From: Sphagnum compactum | Taxonomy: Eukaryota > Bryophyta > Sphagnopsida > Sphagnales | NCBI GenBank assembly: GCA_965153455.1 | Contig: OZ234500.1 | Location: 8,990,001 to 9,054,000 of the forward strand | Length of the DNA: 64,000 bases | Direction of reading: 5' to 3' | Shown here: positions 48,153 to 60,303 of the stretch, one piece after another | Position numbering within the stretch: the first letter of the stretch is position 1 | Layout: each line of letters opens with the position of its first letter | Notes under the pieces: generated by a model | The model's input: only the letters and a program-made list of their open reading frames with translations | Databases searched by the model: none | What the model was told of the DNA's origin: nothing | Made by a program: the position numbers and the translations under genes

Positions 48153-51009
48153 TCAGCGAGCAACTGCCAAGTAGCTATCAATAATGTTGGTGCAGGAGGA
48201 CCGGTAGCCTGACCCAAAAAGGTTGTAGTGGTTGAGGTAGTGATACAGTTTGTAAAGCTCTGTCCTCTGCTCAAACCCTGGTTGCTTTGGCATTACCTGG
48301 TGCAGAGAGACCCAAAAAAAACAGGCTTCTTAATAATACAGTTTGATGCAGGAATAAAACCCACATGGAGGAGAAGTCATGATGACTCTGGATCCATTGC
48401 AGGGTTCAAGACAGGCAGCTGATTGCTTTTGGCCAATGTGGACCCAGACATGCAAAGAGAAAATCTAGTGAGTGAGTACCTTGAAGTAGGCATCGTAGAA
48501 GGTTGGCTGAAAGCCAGCACACCAGGACATGCCAAACTCAGCTTCACTGTGGCCATCTGATCCAAGAATTCAAACCATATTAGCTGAAATGGCACACTAC
48601 ATCCTCTCTTCCATTTTATTACACTCCACTAAAGAGAGTTTTCAGGGGTGTATGTTATGCTTGCCGTTTTAAACTCTTAAACCCTGGATCCTATCTGCAA
48701 GGTTTATCCGTGTGCACAGCATATCTGTATTATGCCTGTCATCCACCACAGCTCAAAAGTCCAGCATGCTAGCATTGTACTAGGGTTTAGGGAACTGATT
48801 TCAGAAACAAGACAAGAATCCAAGATTTGTGACAAGAATAGAGACATACAGTAACATGCTGGGTCAAGTATGACTGGGGAGCCATGTGAGTCTGCGACAA
48901 CATTGCCACTCCACAGGTCACCATGCAGCAAGCAGGGCCGCACATTGTCCAGGCCCTGCAGAAGCAGAGGCAGCTTCTCTAACAATCGCTGTCCTGTCAT
49001 GTGGGGGTGGCCAACAGTTGACAAAAATGTTTCATTTTCTTCATCAGAGGCATTCTCTAAAACATGTATACTCACCCTCAGCAGTATACCTCACAAAGGA
49101 ATCTGCCTACCCTTGGCATGCTCACCTTTGGCATAGAGATCATTGTCGCCATATTGTTCCTTGATGAGCTTCAGTTGGAAGCCAAGGCGATGATCCCGAA
49201 AAAAGGTCACCCAATCAGCAGTCCATGGATTGTGTTGTGGTGTGCTGCACCCAATGTTACAGCCCACTCATTCAGACATATCTAAGACTCTGAGCTAAGG
49301 CTGAGTGATTGCTACGGGTGGGTTATTGGCAATTTACTCTCAAAAGCCATTTTCAAGCTGAATTAAGTGATAACATGCTTGCACAAAGTAGAGACCTGCC
49401 AATGGTATTGTCCATGTGAAACCCAAACCCTTGATCCGTGGAACCAGCTTTATGCATTTCCCCCAACTGCCTTCCCAGCTCTGCCTGTATTTAGGCACCA
49501 ATTCTGAAATACAATTTGGAGCGGAACAAGACTGCATCATCTGGATAAGAAATGATAGCAATACAATCTGATTCATCACTGGCGAGAGAAAAGAGGAGCA
49601 CTCTTTAACACATCTATCAACAGATAGATCACAGGCCACTCTTTGTTTTAACAGAGAGATCCAAAATATTGAACACAGATTTTGTCTGGGCAGAGTGCAC
49701 AAGACTATTTCAGAGCCATAAAAGCCCAGGACAATAGTTACCTGACTACCTCTGGAAGAGCCAATCTCAATATACTCCATGATGATATAGGATCCTCTAG
49801 TTCTCGGAATTGAGCCTACCTGCATGACACAAAACAAAGTTCATCATGCATGTGACAAAGGAAGTCACAGAAACCAAGAAACTAAAAACCCATGTGCATG
49901 CATATGTGGAAGGTAAGTTGGAATAAGCAAAGGGGTACAGACTTGGGGGCAGAGAGTTCTACCAGCAGACTTGAGGCCAGACACAAGCTCTATTGGAGAA
50001 AGCAGATCAGGCATGGAGAGGACAAACAAAATTGATCCAAGAGCCATCATAAGCTGCAATGCACTGCAATAGATCACAGTGGCATACAAACAAAAACACA
50101 TGAATACTCACTCGCTCACCTTCAATGGTTTTGGCACCCGAATAGTGTCAGTGGAAAACATAGCATCAAGTCCGGCAGCTTCAGCCTCAAACATTTCTGG
50201 ACCTATATTCCTGCATTCCAAGGATCAATCCACATGAGTTCATTACATGAACACCTTTTTTTTTGGGGGGGGGGCGGGGGGTGGTGTTGGCAAAATCAGG
50301 AGCAATTGGTGTAGTTGCTACAGAGACATGCCAAGAAAACCTATAGTAGGAACATAGGGGAGCAAGGAAATCAGCAGCAGCAGCAGAGGAGGAGAGGGAG
50401 GAAATGTTGCTTCTTCTTCTTGCCTGTTGGTCTTCACAAAAAAGGAGCCTACATCAGTTTCATAGCGGTTGGCTGTGTTGATGCAACCCCCACCCACTGA
50501 CGAAATACGAGTGATTCTCGATGCTCCTCCCTCTTCCAAAATCCACTTTCGAATTGGGTCGCCATCAGCCACTGCCACAAGAGTTGTCATAGTCGTGGGG
50601 GATGACCCAACCCATGTCCACACCCAAAATCCAATCCTCAATACTCCTGACATCTTCACATTTTCAAGCAATAAAACCAAACTCCGAGAAACAACGATAC
50701 CCATCAACAGCAATGGCAAACTCCCACAAGCCTCCCACAAGACTCCTGAAAAGACTTTTAAGAACCAGGCAGGGTGGGTAGAATTAGCAGCAGCAACAAG
50801 TAAGCAAATGTGGGAATCTCCTAAGAACAAGGGGCTAACGAAGAGACAGATCATTGGGTCGCACTAATTCGAAGCGGTTGTGAAGGCGGATGAGAGAAGC
50901 GCAGTGCAGAGAACCGAGGAGGTCGCCGCTGCCGCCGCCGCACCAGGCCCGGAGGGAATGGTAGGAGCGCAGAGAGATGGAGGGAGGAAGCTGCTGCTGC
51001 CATCATCAT
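48153..51009 (-). CDS. fructosamine/ribulosamine 3-kinase, plastid-type
   Basis: This family phosphorylates ketosamines on glycated proteins at the 3-hydroxyl, making them unstable and so removing them. Nine minus-strand exons join to 344 residues: 51009-50865, 50571-50424, 50210-50120, 49819-49742, 49484-49396, 49244-49126, 48993-48850, 48556-48480, 48296-48153. The Arg-rich, acid-poor start (MMMAAAASSLHLSALLPF) looks like a chloroplast transit peptide. The mature part has DPIRKWILEEGG, the nucleotide-binding loop VGGGCINTANRYETD with the Cys known as a redox switch in plant FN3K, and FFVKTNR. The catalytic loop is CLLHGDLWSGN (Asp249, Asn254), followed by the metal-binding ILDPACY (Asp267) and the family end LYHYLNHYNLFGSGYRSS. 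Intron 2 begins with GC. The nearest relative I know is Arabidopsis At3g61080. The gene is divergent from the branching-enzyme gene. Confidence 0.93.
50258..50286 (+). repeat. poly-T/poly-G tract in kinase intron 2
   Basis: A T run is followed by a G run with one C interruption on the plus strand. It lies in intron 2 of the kinase gene, between its exons 2 and 3. The G run could be slippage-prone or form a G-rich structure. Confidence 0.7.
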
Positions 51010-51702
51010 CTCTACCTCCCTCTCTTCTTGTACCCTCACAGCAACCTGGATTCACTTTGTGGAATTCAGACAGAAAGAACCTGTTTGAGAGCACTTGGTA
51101 CTTACACATGGCCACTTTTGTGATCAGGGTTTTAGTCTTTGCGCCTAACAAGTTTTTTGATTTTTTCCCAGTATGTAAAATGGCATCAGTGCTATGTGCT
51201 GGTAAGGGAGAATCCTCCCCCTTTTGCAAGTCATGAAAGAAGAAGGGTCACTTCACCAATTGAGGGAGGAAGATTGAGAGAAACAGACAGACGGACAGAG
51301 CTTTTGTGGAAATTGCATCTAAAGAGGGTAAGGCAAAATGAACTTTTCTTTCTTTCCTGCAACTTAGTTACAGAGCACCAACAGCAGAGAGATGGGTCAT
51401 TTCAACATCACCCTTGAGTGGCTTGCTAGAAGCTTTTGCAAGAAGTCCTGACCAATTTGTTGTAAAGCAAAGAGGAGAGTCTGGGAGCAAGTGGAAGATT
51501 CATTGGATGGAAATCAGAAAGTCCTTAGGTTTTGTTAAGATGAAGATCCAACAAGACTAGCTCCTTAGCCCATGGTAGTTGTGTTTCCTTTGCAGTTATT
51601 CTCGTGTTGATTCCAGACACCTCAAAAGATTGCAGCATTGTTTTTGAATTTTTTGGAAAAAGAAGGGTGTTATGGAGCATAACTCTACCAGCTTGGTGTT
51701 CA

Positions 51703-51870
51703 TTACACTATGAACACCGAATATGGATGAAGCTCAAATCGGGGTTTGATTCTTAGTGCTGCCTCATATTTCTGGCCTGCCAGTTTGTAGTGACTTTGGG
51801 CCCAATCATGAGCAGCCTTCAATACCAGTTCTTTCTCTTTTCTTTTCTGTGACTGCGTCCAGTTGAATTC
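51703..51870 (-). pseudogene. possible TPR-protein fragment
   Basis: A minus-strand frame reads WAQSHYKLAGQKYEAALRIK, then PRFE, preceded by a charged segment (QKRKEKELVLKAAHD). The spacing of A, G, Y, A and the final KP look like one tetratricopeptide helix pair. The similarity then ends and the frame reaches a stop. No neighbouring exon could be joined to it. It may be a remnant of a duplicated gene or chance. Confidence 0.35.
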
Positions 51871-52589
51871 GCTTGCTTGCGGCATTACAGTTTGACACCT
51901 TCAAGGCTTCTGAGCACAACCGTTCCATTCCTGGCAACTCATGGAGGTCCACATGTCCACGTGTGTGCACCCATCCACAGATGGTGTCTCATCTCACACC
52001 CATATGAAAGTGCATTGTGGAGAACCGAAAGAAAAGAACAGGGAAGCAAACTTACCAATATGATGATACTCCGGAACTCGTCCTCTAGTGGGGCTCTTCT
52101 TGTTCAGGATCCACTTCCACTACATGCAGCTGCAGAAGTTTCAGATGGGACACAGACAGAGCAGGCATGCCGAACCATCACAATCTCTTTTCCTGAAACA
52201 GTTGTAGAGTCATCATCAACCTCACCAAATTGGTAGACCATTTGCAATGGACCTCGGCAAGTTTTCTCTATTGCCTATTGCTTCCCCTCCCGTGTGCAAC
52301 TTCTTCAGGCATCTCCGGAGCTCCAGTCTCTGTTTGTGATAGTCCCTCGTCACCAAGTCTCTCCCTGGTCACCCAAGGAATTGCTTGATGTTGGTGTGTT
52401 CTTAATCCCCCACTGCTGAAGCACTTTCTCCGAACGCAGTAGTAGGGTTTTAGCTTCCGACGGTAGCACCCCCCACCCATCGATCCATCCCTGCTTCTTC
52501 TTCTGTGATCCATCAACACTTGTTCCTCCGTGTCAGGATTTGCAAAATCGTGTGCTGAGAGAGAGAGAGAATCTCTCACAGGTGCGAAG

Positions 52590-52605
52590 AGGGTTTAGGG
52601 TTTAG
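52590..52605 (+). repeat. double TTTAGGG telomere-type motif in SBE3 leader
   Basis: The sequence AGGGTTTAGGGTTTAG lies 96 bp before the SBE3 start codon. Telo-box motifs of this type are common in plant promoters and leaders. Similar tracts recur inside this gene (53267-53295, 56010-56027, 59788-59808) and in intron 7 of the kinase gene (48781-48792). Confidence 0.75.
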
Positions 52606-52700
52606 CGAGCGCTGGGCATGCTCTTAGGAAGCAAGCGAGTCATGGGTGCCACCAGAGCTTGACAATCTCTCACAGGTGCGAAGTAAGAATCAAGCTAGGC

Positions 52701-55700
52701 ATGGCTGCCACCACCACCACTCTAGTACCAAACCGCTGTGGCCTCAGGCTTGTCCACCCCACCACAAGCATCGACTCACAGAAGATTTCCCAGTGCGGTA
52801 GCAGAATTCAATGTGGCGGCGATAGAAGAGGAGCGGTTGTGGTTTTGGGTGCGAGGAGGAGAGCCACGAAGAGGAGCGCAACAAACTTGAGCTTATGGTC
52901 GGGTTTTGCGGGTTGCGTGGATGTGGTAGGGGGGATAAGAGCAGCGGGAGGAGGAGGAGGAGAAGTCGACAACAGCTTTGGCAACAACAGGGCAGTGATT
53001 GCACGCGCAATGGACATGGGATCAAGGAGGAACAGCAGCAGCAGTAGCTCAACAAGCTCAGAATTGGCCGATGGTAACAACAACAACAGCAACAAGGTGA
53101 ACCCTGTTGGGATCCTGAAGGAGAAGAGCCTTGCCACCAAGCAGTTTGCACAATTCTTGCGCGAAAGGTGAAGCTTTTTGTTTGTGAGTGAAATGGATTT
53201 CTTTTGTTTTCGTCTGGGGATGCTGCTGATGGATGATCAATGAGCTTGCTTGCATGTGTGCATGCATTTAGGGCATGGGTTTAGGGTTCAGGGGATGGGC
53301 TTGCACCAAAGCTCTCAGTTTGCATAAGCAAGCAATTCTTGCAGAAGAGAAGAGAAGAGGAGGTGAAGCTTTTTGCTTTGCTTGGTCTGATGACTCTTTG
53401 ATGGGTTTTTTGCTTCTTTCCTTGCATGATGGTGCTGGTCTATGAGCTAGCAGTAGGAATGTGAGACTTTTCCTTGAGCCCTTGGAGGAGGTGGGGGGGA
53501 CGGGGGGGAGTGTATTTTGCAAACTCAATTGCATGGAGAAACAGAAGAAAGTTGGAGAGTCAGGAACATTATGATTCCTCTTATGCTTGACAGGTACAAG
53601 GCTCTGAAGGATATGAAGGAGCGCATTGCAGAACAGGACGAAGATTTAGTGGAATTTGCAAATGCGTAAGAAAAGAAAAAACTCATGTTTGCCAATTTTT
53701 TCTTTCCACCCAGTTAAGGTCCCCAGAGTTTTCGTAGTCACAAACACTTTGCTGAATTCTTCCCAACTGACAGACATTTGTTTTGTGGTGAAGAAGAAAG
53801 AAAGGGAGACTGGATGACTGTGGGTATTGATTTCTGGTTGTTGATGCAGGTATATGAGCATGGGAATGAAGCGGCAACCTGAGCATATGGTTGAATTTTA
53901 TGAGTGGGCTCCTGGTACAAAGAAGCTCTTCTTTTTGGTATTTCTTGTTTTTCTTTCTCTTGTCTGCACTCCTCTTTAGAGTGAGTAGTAGTTGAGAGAT
54001 GCAGGCAAGACATACTGGGTAGAATTGATGCTGCAGCTCACTCCACACACAACCAGAAACAAAATGTGTTTTGTTTTTGGGGTAAAGATCACTGACTGAC
54101 TCAGAAGGTTTGATCTGCTCTTTTTTTTTTTCCCTTTGTTTTGTAGGTGCACGTTTCTGTTCACTAGTGGGTGATTTCAATAATTGGGTGCACAGCAGAG
54201 ACTATGGTGGAGAGGGTTATCTGGGGCGGGATGATTTGGGTTACTGGCGTCTTGTGATACAAGACAAACTCCGTAAAGGAGAAGTGAAAGATGATCTTGG
54301 TCAAGTAAGGAAACCCAAGCAGAACATAGTTATATTCCATGTTTTAATTACCTAAATTGCATGACATGTGCTGTTGCTCAGTGTGACATTATTAGCCTAT
54401 CAGACTAGGGATCCATGTGTTGCTTCTAAATTGCTTCTTTGTAGTAGGAATACAACTATGATGTGGATTATGATCGTGGTGATGAAGATATCGATGTGGG
54501 TAAGCTTATGGATGATATGGACAATGAGTATTGGGAGCCTGGAGAAGATGAATTTCTCAGTGACCAGAAGCTGGAGTTACTCGAGGAATTATTCCGTGTA
54601 ACAGTTGGGTCAGATTTTCATCCTGTAAAGATGGAAAAAGATTCAGCAGGGAACGACAGGCCGGTCGACTCAAACTCCAGCAACAATGAGGATGAGAAGC
54701 TGAATCTTGATAAATTTAAGGCTGAAGTGGATAGGCATATGGAGAATTGGTTGGCAAGTAGGGCAGACAGCAGAACTGGCGGTAATCTACCGCCAATTAC
54801 AGTTGTAGATGATGGAACTGACCCAAAAACATTGACGTTGGTTGATGATCCTGTATGGAGGAAACGTGTGGAAGCAAAAGAAATGCCCATGCCCTACTGG
54901 GAAGCTTTTGTCAAGGGGCGTAAGGCTTGGGCCAAAAAATACGAGGCTTGTATACCTCATGGTAGTCACTTCCGTGTATACTTGCATACTCCAGAGGGCC
55001 CCTTACAGCGTGTTCCCGCATGGGCTACTTATGTCCTGCCAGGTGACTCTTCTGCACAGTTTGTGGAAAAACAGAACAGAACTGGTTATAGTCCTCTTCC
55101 CTTTTGCTCTTTAGAACAGAACTGCTTTTAGTCCTTGTCAGTTGTGATACAGTCTCAGCAGCTTGCAATTTCAAGGAACATCTTGTGAAAAGGAAATGTG
55201 TTTTTGCTACATGTGCAGACCCAGAGGGCAATCTGTGGAGTGCAGTATTTTGGGACCCTCCTGTTCAGGAGCGATATGTGTGGCAGTCTGAAAGACCAGC
55301 CAAGCCACGTGCACTGCGGATTTACGAGTGTCATATAGGCATAAGTGGGCAACAAACTCACGTTACGTCCTTCAATGAGTTCACCAGGCAGGTGATTCTT
55401 TCGACAATCCATAACTACTTGCTTTCAGGAAATTAAGTTGGCATCTAAGTCTGAAATTGAAGACAGCCATACTGGTTTCATAGCTGGGCATCAAACATTT
55501 GTTGGGTTTGATTCATTTTTCTTAAATATTGCACATTGGAGATCAACAAAATCAAGCTAATTGCTGGTGTGTGTGTGTGCTTTGAAACATCTTGTGAAGG
55601 TTCTCCCACGAGTGAAAAAGGCAGGCTACAATGTCATTCAGCTAATGGGAATACAAGAACATGCAGACTACTCCAGCGTTGGCTACAAGGTTCTTCTTAT

Positions 55701-58700
55701 ATCTCTTTCAACTACTTTTCCACTTCTGCCTCCAAAAAAGATTGCTTCCAGTTCAATGTCATTTATTTTCTACAGTGACTTTTATCCAAGGTTTGGGTTT
55801 AGCAGAAGTGCTGAAACTGGCATTTCTTTTTTGCATTGCAGAGCACATATTACAGTAATTATTGAGCACCAGCTGAGATTTCTCTGCTTGTTTTCCACCT
55901 TTGTGTTGTTGTGTAGGTCACAAATATGTTTGCTGTGAGCAGCCGTTTTGGCACCCCTGAAGAGTTCAAGCATTTGGTGGACACTGCTCATGGTTGGTGC
56001 TTGGCTCTCTAAACCCTAAACCCTAACTCCAACAGACAGGCAACCCATTTGCCTTTGAAGACTATTGCTCTTCTGTTTCTGGCTTGAATTTTGAACATTG
56101 CTCTGCTACAGTAATCTGGTGGTCACACAGACAGCAGCATATACCTATTTTGTGTGTCTGATTGTGTACTTATGATGGCACCTCCATTAAGAGTTATCCT
56201 GGACACATCTCACAGTTGGGTGTAGCTTTCAGGGATGGGATTGATGGTGATGCTGGATATCGTTCAGTCGTATGCAGCCCCGAATGAGGGTAGTGGACTA
56301 GCATCTTTTGATGGTGCAAATGACTGCTACTTTTATACAGGTGACAAATTGGACAACACTCTTGCTTTCTCACGCATGAGAGGAGGATGTATTGGGGTCA
56401 TAATCTTTTGTAGATGGAGAACTGCCCATGAGGCAGTTTAGACTACTATGCTAGAAACTCTTTCAATGCTGAACAGATGCCTCTTGTGTGAGAACTGCTA
56501 TGTTAACTCTGGGACCATACCCATTTGACATATGGGTTTGATGATTCTTGGGAGATGGAAAATGAAGCTCTGAATGCTTAATTGACTATTTTATAATGTT
56601 GTTGTTGTTGTCATCTTCCCATTAGGAAAGAGGGGACATCACAAACGATGGGGCACACGGATGTTCAAGTATGGTGAATATGAAGTGATTCGTTATCTGC
56701 TCTCAAATCTGAAGTGGTATGTATAAACCCACTCCCTGTCAAGTCTCCATGTCACTCTCAATCAAGCTGAGCATCCTTGATGTTGTTGTGATGAATGAAT
56801 TGCTGAGAGAGCAAATGTTTTGTTGTTCTTGTGTGAAATTCACAGGTGGGTGGAGGAATACCGTATCGATGGCTTCCACTTCCACTCAGTCATGTCCATG
56901 CTTTACACTCACAATGGCTTCGCACCTTTCACCAACAGCCTTGATGAGTGAGTCTTGAGCTTGTGCACTCATCCTCACTCAACATCTTTCTACTGTGCGA
57001 ATTTCCTCACTTTAGATGCTAGATTTGCTTCTTTGTTGCTTGATCAGTCATTTATCTAAAGGTCTTTGTGATTGTAGCAGAATTATAGCAAGCCCCAGTT
57101 TTTCCTACAGATGACCTCTGGAATAGTTAAGCTTCAAAGAAGCTGTTACGTGAGCCAGTGGTGGAACTGAGATGTTTCATCTGGCTTGTTCATTGCAGTT
57201 ACTGCAATCAGTACGTGGATAAAGAAGCACTTGTCTACTTGTGTTTGGCAAATGATTTGCTCCATCAGCTGTCTCCAGACATGATCACCATTGCCGAAGA
57301 TGTAAATGCTAAACATGTTTCTGCAGGATAGATATGTCCACTGCTGGGTTGTGTTTTCCATAGATTTGTTGGGATTGTGTACTGTGTGGAACAGTTGTTG
57401 CTAAGTCACCTACAAGCTTAAATAATGGAACCTCAAAGATTGATTCTGTTGATACCCATGCAGAGATTCGTGCAAAATTGAAGCTTTTAATTTTTTGTGG
57501 TTGCATGTTGTTACTGCTGTGAAAGAAAACTTTGTGAACATTTTGTCTTGTGAGGTGGGGGTTACATCTAGTGCCTGCTGCTGAAGTATGTGTTACCTTC
57601 TTTGTTGGTGCTGAAGGCTAGCCTCTATCCAGGGTTATGTGAACCCATCAACCAAGGTGGGCTCGGCTTTGACTATCATGTTAATCTGAAGCCATCGCAG
57701 ATGTGGCCCTGGCTCATTGACAATGTGTCATTGGAGGACTGGAGCATGACTGAGGCAAGCATTTTCTCATGACCCTTTTGCTGTCTTGTATTCCACAGAA
57801 TGTCCTAGTGTCACTGCTGCTCAATGCCTCACAACAAGCTCAAGTGCACTACTGTTTCTGGACTGCTGCAGAAACTGAAAGAAAGTGAATGTTCAGGTGG
57901 TGATGTTTTGACAATGTAGAATTCTTATAACTCACGCAGGTCCATGACTTTGTGATGCAGATTACAGAGACTTTGATGAACATTGAAGATCCAGGCAAGG
58001 CGCTGGTCTATGCTGAGAATCACAATCAGGTAATTTGATACCTTAATAAGCCATTAACTAGCATCCAGGTTCATGGCAGTGAATTTTGTGCTGTGTGGAG
58101 GAACATCTGCAGTATGTTCTTCTTTATCTGGTAATAGGAGAAGCACAATGAGGAGAAATTTAATCTGATAATGTGGGTGAGAGGGAGGGAGGGGTGGGAG
58201 TAATGGCCTGAGGAAAAGGCACCCTTTGGAGCAGATGTATGACATTCTGGTTTTGTTTGTTTCTTTGTAGTCTGTTGTTGGAGGGAAGTCACTTGCAGAA
58301 GCTCTTTTGGGCAGCATCACAAATGATACAAAAGCAGTGTCCACAAGAACACTATGGACTTTGCAAGGCATATCTCTCCACAAGGCACATTTCCTTCAAC
58401 TTCTCTCCCATACCTGTCCACTTGTGCTAAACATGTGACGAAAAAGGACCAAATGCAAGTACATACAATTCCTTCTTTTCAGGTTGTCACGTCAGTGGAA
58501 TTATCAGGCACTCCTTTCTGTATTTGCATTGGGCTTTTCATGATGCAGATCTCAGGGATGAAATCTGGATATTTTCACATACTGTTTGAAGTTTTTTGCT
58601 TGCTTGGAGATTTGCTACAAAGAAGAAGAGCAAGTTGGGTGTTCAAATTCTAGGGCTCGTGTCAGTGTTCTAAGTTCACATCTTTTCCACATTGGTATGG

Positions 58701-60303
58701 ATAACTTTAATGGGTGTGTGGCTGGTGCTCTGTAGATGATAAGACTTATAACATTGAGTCTTGGGGGTAGTACTGCTTATTTGACTTTTATGGGAAATGA
58801 GTTTGGACATCCAGGGGTATGTACTTGATTCCCATTCCCAGCCTCCACAAATTGCTTACTTGTTTGTTTTGGCATAGCTCCTTGCCTAGCACAGTAGTCC
58901 CATCTCTTCTTGTTGACACAACTCTTTGGTTGCCAGAGGGTAGAATTTCCAAGGTCCAGCAATAACCACTCCTTCTCCCATGCAAATCGTCGCTGGGATC
59001 TTTTGGAGGACACTGGCCCTCATTCCCAACTTGCAACCTTTGATCAAGTATGGAGAGAACTACTGGCACCTTTATGTATGTGTGTGTGTATGTTCTACCA
59101 AAAGATTTGCCATGTGAACACAGTTTTGGTGGCTACTATGGTTGGACACTTTCTGAAAAGTGAATTTTATCATGCATTTATATATAGTGATAAGTAAAGT
59201 CAGAAGATCATGTGCACAGAGGCTCATGGAGCTTGAGGAGACTCAAAGGGTGTTGACTCAGAGGCCTGCAAGGCTGTGCCATGTGGATAATTCCACCAAG
59301 GTAAGAATAATAAAAATACTGGCTGCAGCCTGATTTGTATCGGGTCAATCTAGATATATGAATGGCAGATAAGGCCAGGGATATTCTGAATGGATGGTGG
59401 AGTCTTTCTGAAGGAATGCAAAGTCTCAGAACGGCACTTTGTTTATGATGCAGGTTATTGTGTATACAAGAGGACCCTTACTGTTTGCCTTCAACTTTCA
59501 TGTCAGCAAGTCTTATGACATCTACAAAGTGGGTGTCCAAATAGCTGGTGAATACGAGGTATCTATTATCCCCGTTTTCTGAGCCCCCCAAGGTATGGAC
59601 ACCCACTTTCTTTTCAGTACTCAAAAAGGTCATGGGTTCTTACGGTTGCTTACTCAGACTCCATTGGGATCCAGCTTTTGTTGAACACAGATCAGCTCGA
59701 ATTTGGTGGCCTTGGTCGACTTGAAAAAACTACAATTCTGAGGACTTCTGAGAGTCTGTAAGAGCTACTTTCCTCTAAACTGTACACAGGGTTTAGGGTT
59801 TAGGGTAACCATGTAAAGAGTAATGTGATAGGTCTCAGTGAGAATTGGGGAATATGTCCTTACAACTCTCAGTAATGATGATGAACCAACAACAATCAAA
59901 CTGCAAAATAAATGATCTGTAAGCTTGAAATGCTTCCTCCTGTTTTGGAGAGAATACATCTTTTTCTATTGAGTGTTCCTTTCTTGAGTTGATACTGGGT
60001 TGTGCAGAGTTGATGAGCTCCCAAACACTTTGGCAATCCCTTTACCACAACAAACTGCCCAAGTAAGAGATCTGTTACATGCTCTTGGGTACCTGTTATT
60101 TCCATACAGTAGTAAGAGACCTCTGACACTCCAACAAAAGGTGCCCTTTTTGGAGTTTGTGAGTTTATTGTCTTTGCATGAAACAAATGTAATTGGAATA
60201 AAAATGAATGACTTATTTGTTGGCTGTACAGGTGTACCAGTTAGCACGGATACGGGATACAAAGAAGTCACGTGTTTCCAGAACTGTGAAAAAGAGTTTG
60301 TAA
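52701..60303 (+). CDS. SBE3: class III starch-branching-enzyme-like protein (SBE3/BE1, EMB2729-like), plastid
   Basis: Twenty-two exons join to 1002 residues: 52701-53167, 53594-53665, 53850-53914, 54147-54304, 54448-55042, 55219-55391, 55600-55689, 55917-55992, 56233-56340, 56626-56716, 56846-56947, 57199-57301, 57617-57754, 57961-58029, 58271-58384, 58736-58816, 58937-59047, 59220-59300, 59454-59558, 59675-59757, 60008-60062, 60232-60303. The N-terminus ([14 protein letters not shown], then Arg- and Ser-rich) looks like a transit peptide. A CBM48-type glucan-binding module follows ([10 protein letters not shown]), then an acidic insert, then the GH13 barrel ([26 protein letters not shown]). 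At the nucleophile position the sequence is [11 protein letters not shown] (His645, not Asp). The acid/base Glu699 is kept (ITIAED), and the third acid is Asn768 (AENHNQ). This matches Arabidopsis At3g20440, needed for embryo development, so true branching activity is doubtful. Introns 13 and probably 15 begin with GC. Exon 20 start is chosen for a gap-free match. Confidence 0.93.

Larger units (their letters stand above)
51010..52700. promoter_or_regulatory. shared spacer between divergent kinase and branching-enzyme-like genes
   Basis: The two start codons face away from each other across 1.7 kb, so both promoters should lie here. Near the plus-strand gene there is an (AG) run (52557-52570), a double TTTAGGG motif (52590-52605), and a perfect 20-bp direct repeat, AATCTCTCACAGGTGCGAAG, at 52570-52589 and 52664-52683. 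A TPR-like fragment lies in the middle on the minus strand. Confidence 0.5.

Noticed and set aside
52744-53151. Long minus-strand frames opposite SBE3 exon 1
   Set aside because: They are reverse-strand shadows of a Ser-, Gly- and Asn-rich coding exon with low-complexity codons.
58271-58432. SBE3 exon 15 extended to a GT donor near 58424
   Set aside because: It keeps the frame but adds 13 residues between SLHK and MIRL, which are adjacent in the family. The GC donor after 58384 is preferred, with less certainty than the other GC sites.
59618-59757. Longer version of SBE3 exon 20 starting at 59618
   Set aside because: It keeps the frame but inserts 19 residues between GEYE and LLLNTDQ. The acceptor at 59675 gives a gap-free match to the family.
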